From contig NZ_AYWO01000006.1 of NCBI RefSeq assembly GCF_000502955.1, forward strand, positions 92,703 to 129,458: a DNA stretch of 36,756 nt, written 5' to 3'. This stretch comes from Mesorhizobium sp. LNHC252B00. Lineage in GTDB: Bacteria; Pseudomonadota; Alphaproteobacteria; Rhizobiales; Rhizobiaceae. Every line of letters starts with the position of its first letter. The stretch's first letter is position 1. This document shows positions 34,063-36,756 of this stretch, piece after piece. A program made the translations under genes and the position numbers. The notes below the pieces were generated by a model, which did no database searches, had not been told where the DNA came from, and was given only the letters and a program-made list of their open reading frames with translations.

Positions 34063-35289
34063 TCACTCGGTGCGCAGGGCTTCGATAGGCTGGAGCCGTG
34101 CAGCCTTGCGGGCGGGATAATAACCGAAGAAGACGCCCACGCAGGCGGCGAAGCTGACGGCAAGCAGCACCGCGCTGAGATCGATGACGACCGGCCATTG
34201 AGCGAATGTGCCAATGGCAGCCGCCGCCATGATCCCGATGGATACACCGAGGATGCCACCCATCAAAGCAAGGGTGATGGCCTCGACGAGGAACTGAGTA
34301 AGGATATCTCTCTGGCGCGCGCCCACCGCGAGCCGCAGCCCGATCTCGCGGGTGCGCTCCGTAACCGTCACAAGCATGATGTTCATGATACCGATGCCGC
34401 CCACCACCAGAGACACCGACGCGACCGTCAAAAGAAGCAGTGACACCGCGCGCGTGGCCGTTTCCTCAACCTCCGCCGCCTCGGCCAGATTGCTCACCAT
34501 GATGGTTTCTTCCTGGCCCGGCTGCAGCCGGTGCCGCTGACGCAACAGGTCATGAACGGCCGCCATGGTGTCCTCGGCCGACACGCCCTCTGCGAACTTG
34601 ACCGTGATATTGTGGACTTGCCAAGGATTGGCGCGGCTGGTGCCAACGAATTGACGCCGAGCTGCCGTTATTGGAACCAGCGCAACATCATCCTGGTCGT
34701 CGCCCCACACGCTCTGGCCCTTGCGCTCGAGCACACCGATGACGGTGAACGGCACATCGCGTATGCGCAACAGGGCCCCAACGGGGTCGGCATGGCCGAA
34801 CAGCTTCTCCCGCATTGTGGTCCCAAGAAGCACCACGTTGGCGGCGCGCCTGTCATCTTCCCATATCATTTCACGCCCGGCCATGACGGCCCATTCGCGC
34901 GCGATGAAATAGCTTGGAGTGACACCGCGAAGAACACCCTGCCAGTTCGAGTTCCCGACCGTAAACTGAGCCCGGCTGTAAAGGAGCGGCACCGCAACAA
35001 TGACGCCCGGGATCTCCGATTCGATCGCCACCGCATCGCCTTCGCTCAGGCGCGGAGCGGCACCACTGCCAAGCTGAACGCTGCCCATGCGTGCGCTGCC
35101 TGGAGTGACGCTGATAAGATTGGTGCCGAGGCTGCGAATCTGAGCCGCGACGCGTTCGCGAGCGCCATTGCCGATGGACATCATTACCACTACAGCGGCG
35201 ACACCGATGATGATGCCCAGCATGGTAAGGGCGCTGCGCAGGCGGTGGGCGCGCATCGATCGCAAAGCCGCTCTCGCGCTACTGGGCAT
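34063..35289 (-). CDS. MacB-type ABC efflux permease
   Basis: This 408-residue permease has a first membrane helix (LRSALTMLGIIIGVAAVVVM), then a large periplasmic MacB_PCD domain (about residues 42-270, with RVAAQIRSLGTNLISVTPGS). The C-terminal FtsX-like domain has three helices (SVSLVVGGIGIMNIMLVTVT, then ERTREIGLRLAVGARQRDIL, ending PARKAARLQPIEALRTE). Unlike E. coli MacB, the ATPase is a separate protein, encoded just upstream and overlapping by 11 bp. With the adaptor it would drive mechanotransmission-type export of a peptide, macrolide or similar compound through a TolC channel. It is the last gene of a leftward operon. Confidence 0.94.
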   Translation of the reverse strand: MPSSARAALRSMRAHRLRSALTMLGIIIGVAAVVVMMSIGNGARERVAAQIRSLGTNLISVTPGSARMGSVQLGSGAAPRLSEGDAVAIESEIPGVIVAVPLLYSRAQFTVGNSNWQGVLRGVTPSYFIAREWAVMAGREMIWEDDRRAANVVLLGTTMREKLFGHADPVGALLRIRDVPFTVIGVLERKGQSVWGDDQDDVALVPITAARRQFVGTSRANPWQVHNITVKFAEGVSAEDTMAAVHDLLRQRHRLQPGQEETIMVSNLAEAAEVEETATRAVSLLLLTVASVSLVVGGIGIMNIMLVTVTERTREIGLRLAVGARQRDILTQFLVEAITLALMGGILGVSIGIMAAAAIGTFAQWPVVIDLSAVLLAVSFAACVGVFFGYYPARKAARLQPIEALRTE

Positions 35290-36019
35290 TGTAGACCAGC
35301 GACAGACGGCCTTGGGAGCCCGAATGCCATGCGTGCTGCGTAGCAGGATGGTCGGCCACCATGCGCCCGTCGCGGAAGGTCACGATGCGACCGGCATTGG
35401 CGGCAACCTCCGGTTCGTGTGTCACCAGCACAATGGTGAGCCCTTCACCATTGAGACGGCGGAAAATCGCCATGATCTCTTGCCCGGTCTGACTGTCGAG
35501 CGCTCCGGTTGGCTCGTCGGCAAGCAGGACCAAAGGCTCGGTGACCAAAGCGCGGGCAATGGCAACGCGCTGCTGCTGTCCGCCTGACAACTCCGCCGGT
35601 GTATGGCTCGCTCGGTCGGCCAGGCCGAACTTTTCGAGCAACGAGAGAGCGCGGCGACGGCGCTCGGCGGCGCGCATGCGACGATAGACGAGCGGCAGTT
35701 CAACATTTTCCAGCGCACTGGTGCGCGGCAGTAGGTTGAAAGACTGAAATACGAAACCAATGCTGCGGTTGCGGATTGTCGCGAGCGCATCCTGGCGGAG
35801 GCGGCCGACATCAATGCCGTCAAGCCGATAACTGCCTTCGGCTGGCCTGTCGAGGCACCCCAAAATGTTCATGAACGTGGACTTGCCGGAACCTGAAGCT
35901 CCCATCACGGCGACGAAATCGCCCTGTTCAATGTTCAGGCTAATGCCGTCGAGCGCCCACACCAGTCCGCCGCCGATGCGATAGCTGTGACGCAGAGCCT
36001 CGACCGCGATCAGGACCAT
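35279..36019 (-). CDS. MacB/LolD-type ABC ATP-binding protein
   Basis: This 246-residue ATPase has Walker [10 protein letters not shown], the Q-loop [20 protein letters not shown], signature [15 protein letters not shown], Walker [13 protein letters not shown] and the H-loop [10 protein letters not shown]. The sequence [20 protein letters not shown] is characteristic of the MacB/LolD/FtsE group. ATG 36019 ([19 protein letters not shown]) is chosen: a GAGG site lies upstream, and the 18 residues of the longer version overlap the adaptor gene. It pairs with the permease encoded next and the adaptor encoded 10 bp upstream. Confidence 0.94.
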   Translation of the reverse strand: MVLIAVEALRHSYRIGGGLVWALDGISLNIEQGDFVAVMGASGSGKSTFMNILGCLDRPAEGSYRLDGIDVGRLRQDALATIRNRSIGFVFQSFNLLPRTSALENVELPLVYRRMRAAERRRRALSLLEKFGLADRASHTPAELSGGQQQRVAIARALVTEPLVLLADEPTGALDSQTGQEIMAIFRRLNGEGLTIVLVTHEPEVAANAGRIVTFRDGRMVADHPATQHAWHSGSQGRLSLVYNAQ

Positions 36020-36029
36020 CCCCGGTGCC

Positions 36030-36756
36030 TCACTGCAGCCGGAAGCGAACCAGGACCGAAGAGGCCTCGGCATCCCGTCCTGGTGACGCGGCGAACCCGG
36101 TAATGACCGGCTGCCCCTCGGCCAGCTCTCCAGCCAGAATCTCGCTCATTCGGCCGTCGCTGATCCCGATTCGAAGCGCAACCGGTGCCGGCCTGCCGTC
36201 CCGTCCCAGTACAAAGACTTGCCCAATCGATCCCGACTCCATGCCGTTCTCAACCGATTTTAATAGGGGAGTCTCATTCAGACGGGCCTCCTCTAGGGCG
36301 TCGCCCTGTGGCCGGAAGCGCAGAGCGGCGTTTGGCACTTTCAAGGTGTCTTTCCGCTGTGCCACCACCACCTGCAAATTAGCAGTCATACCGGGCAGCA
36401 GTAGCTCGTCGGGATTTTCGGCAGCGATCACCACTACGTAGGTGACGACGTTCTGCACGATCTGCGGTGCTTTGCGGATCTGCTTTACGGTGCCGGCGAA
36501 GACGCGCTCGGGATAGGCATCGACTGTAAAGGTGACCGGCTGCCCTATCGAGAAGCGGCTGATATCAGCCTCCACCACTGAGGCTTCGACCTGCATTTGC
36601 GCGAGGTTCTGTGCGATCGTGAACAGGACCGGGCTTTGGAGGCTGGCCGCCAACGTCTGGCCACCGCTGACGGCTCGGTTGACCACCGTACCGGTGACTG
36701 GCGAACGGATATAGGTACGCTCAAGATCGATCTGCACCTGACGCAGGATTGCCTGC
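36030..36756 (-). CDS. HlyD/MacA-family periplasmic adaptor, partial
   Basis: This is the C-terminal 241 residues of a membrane-fusion protein; the N-terminus lies beyond the right edge. It begins within the coiled-coil exit and lipoyl half-motif (LERTYIRSPVTGTVVNRAVS, then GGQTLAAS). The beta-barrel domain follows (MQVEASVVEADISRFSIGQP, then VTFTVDAYPERVFAGTVKQI) and the membrane-proximal domain (VTYVVVIAAENPDELLLPGM, then TANLQVVVAQRKDTLKVPNA). This is the MacA layout. It links the inner-membrane MacB complex to an outer-membrane channel. It ends 10 bp before the ATPase gene. No true start codon is in the window. Confidence 0.93.
   Translation of the reverse strand, partial: QAILRQVQIDLERTYIRSPVTGTVVNRAVSGGQTLAASLQSPVLFTIAQNLAQMQVEASVVEADISRFSIGQPVTFTVDAYPERVFAGTVKQIRKAPQIVQNVVTYVVVIAAENPDELLLPGMTANLQVVVAQRKDTLKVPNAALRFRPQGDALEEARLNETPLLKSVENGMESGSIGQVFVLGRDGRPAPVALRIGISDGRMSEILAGELAEGQPVITGFAASPGRDAEASSVLVRFRLQ

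Overview
The window looks like chromosomal DNA of a member of the Hyphomicrobiales (Rhizobiales), most likely Mesorhizobium or a close Phyllobacteriaceae relative. The reasons are high G+C, Tat-exported family-5 ABC binding proteins, CsbD, DUF1236, Gly/Tyr-rich exported and SPW-repeat small proteins, FixJ/PAS two-component remnants, an alphaproteobacterial LexA box (GTTC-N7-GTTC), and ISAs1 and IS110 elements. This is inferred from gene content, not from a marker gene.

Layout. (1) 1-4744: a methylamine/betaine-type methyltransferase locus. A non-pyrrolysine MttB-family methyltransferase, a Tat-type ABC substrate-binding protein and a corrinoid protein (cut by the window edge) run leftward; a GcvA-like LysR regulator is divergent. 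(2) 4745-11430: an accessory zone. It holds a DUF736 stub, a frameshifted DUF4055 phage portal-like gene, a phage holin/SAR-lysozyme pair (lysozyme broken), small stress or envelope genes (Gly/Tyr-rich exported protein, CsbD, DUF1236, a Fet4-like protein, two very small membrane proteins), and an ISAs1 relic. The left part of that relic has been inverted between 10-bp inverted repeats, and the relic encloses a broken zinc-ribbon gene with a perfect LexA box. (3) 11544-20984: a complete plus-strand import and oxidation cluster: a double-ATPase ABC protein, tandem operator-like repeats, a MarR regulator, an SDR, a DAO-family FAD enzyme, a binding protein, two permeases and a PuuB-like FAD oxidoreductase. 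(4) 21504-22321: a Phd/VapC toxin-antitoxin pair with an operator-like palindrome, then the stub of another gene. (5) 22446-25541: a leftward oxidative/detoxification group: GST, a small unknown, an Asp-nucleophile alpha/beta hydrolase and a DyP-type peroxidase. (6) 26398-29890: a gene graveyard with an SbmA/BacA-like ABC exporter missing its ATPase, a possible GAF fragment, a FixJ-type response-regulator tail and a double-PAS sensor kinase with several frameshifts, around one intact SPW-repeat gene. (7) 30143-33544: an exported cupin, a small unknown, an NmrA-like NAD(P)-binding protein and an IS110-family insertion sequence. (8) 34063-36756: a MacAB-type efflux system (permease, ATPase, adaptor), cut by the right edge.

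How the genes work together. Two independent modules pair peptide-type ABC uptake with catabolism. In the first, the imported compound is probably a methylated amine whose methyl group passes to a corrinoid protein. In the second, an imported amine- or amino-acid-like compound is probably oxidised by two FAD enzymes and an SDR under MarR control. Each module has a perfect GC-rich hairpin just after its binding-protein gene, which fits differential expression of the binding protein. The best candidates for new biology are the MarR/SDR/DAO/ABC/oxidase module, the SOS-controlled zinc-ribbon gene inside the ISAs1 relic, and the inversion of that relic.
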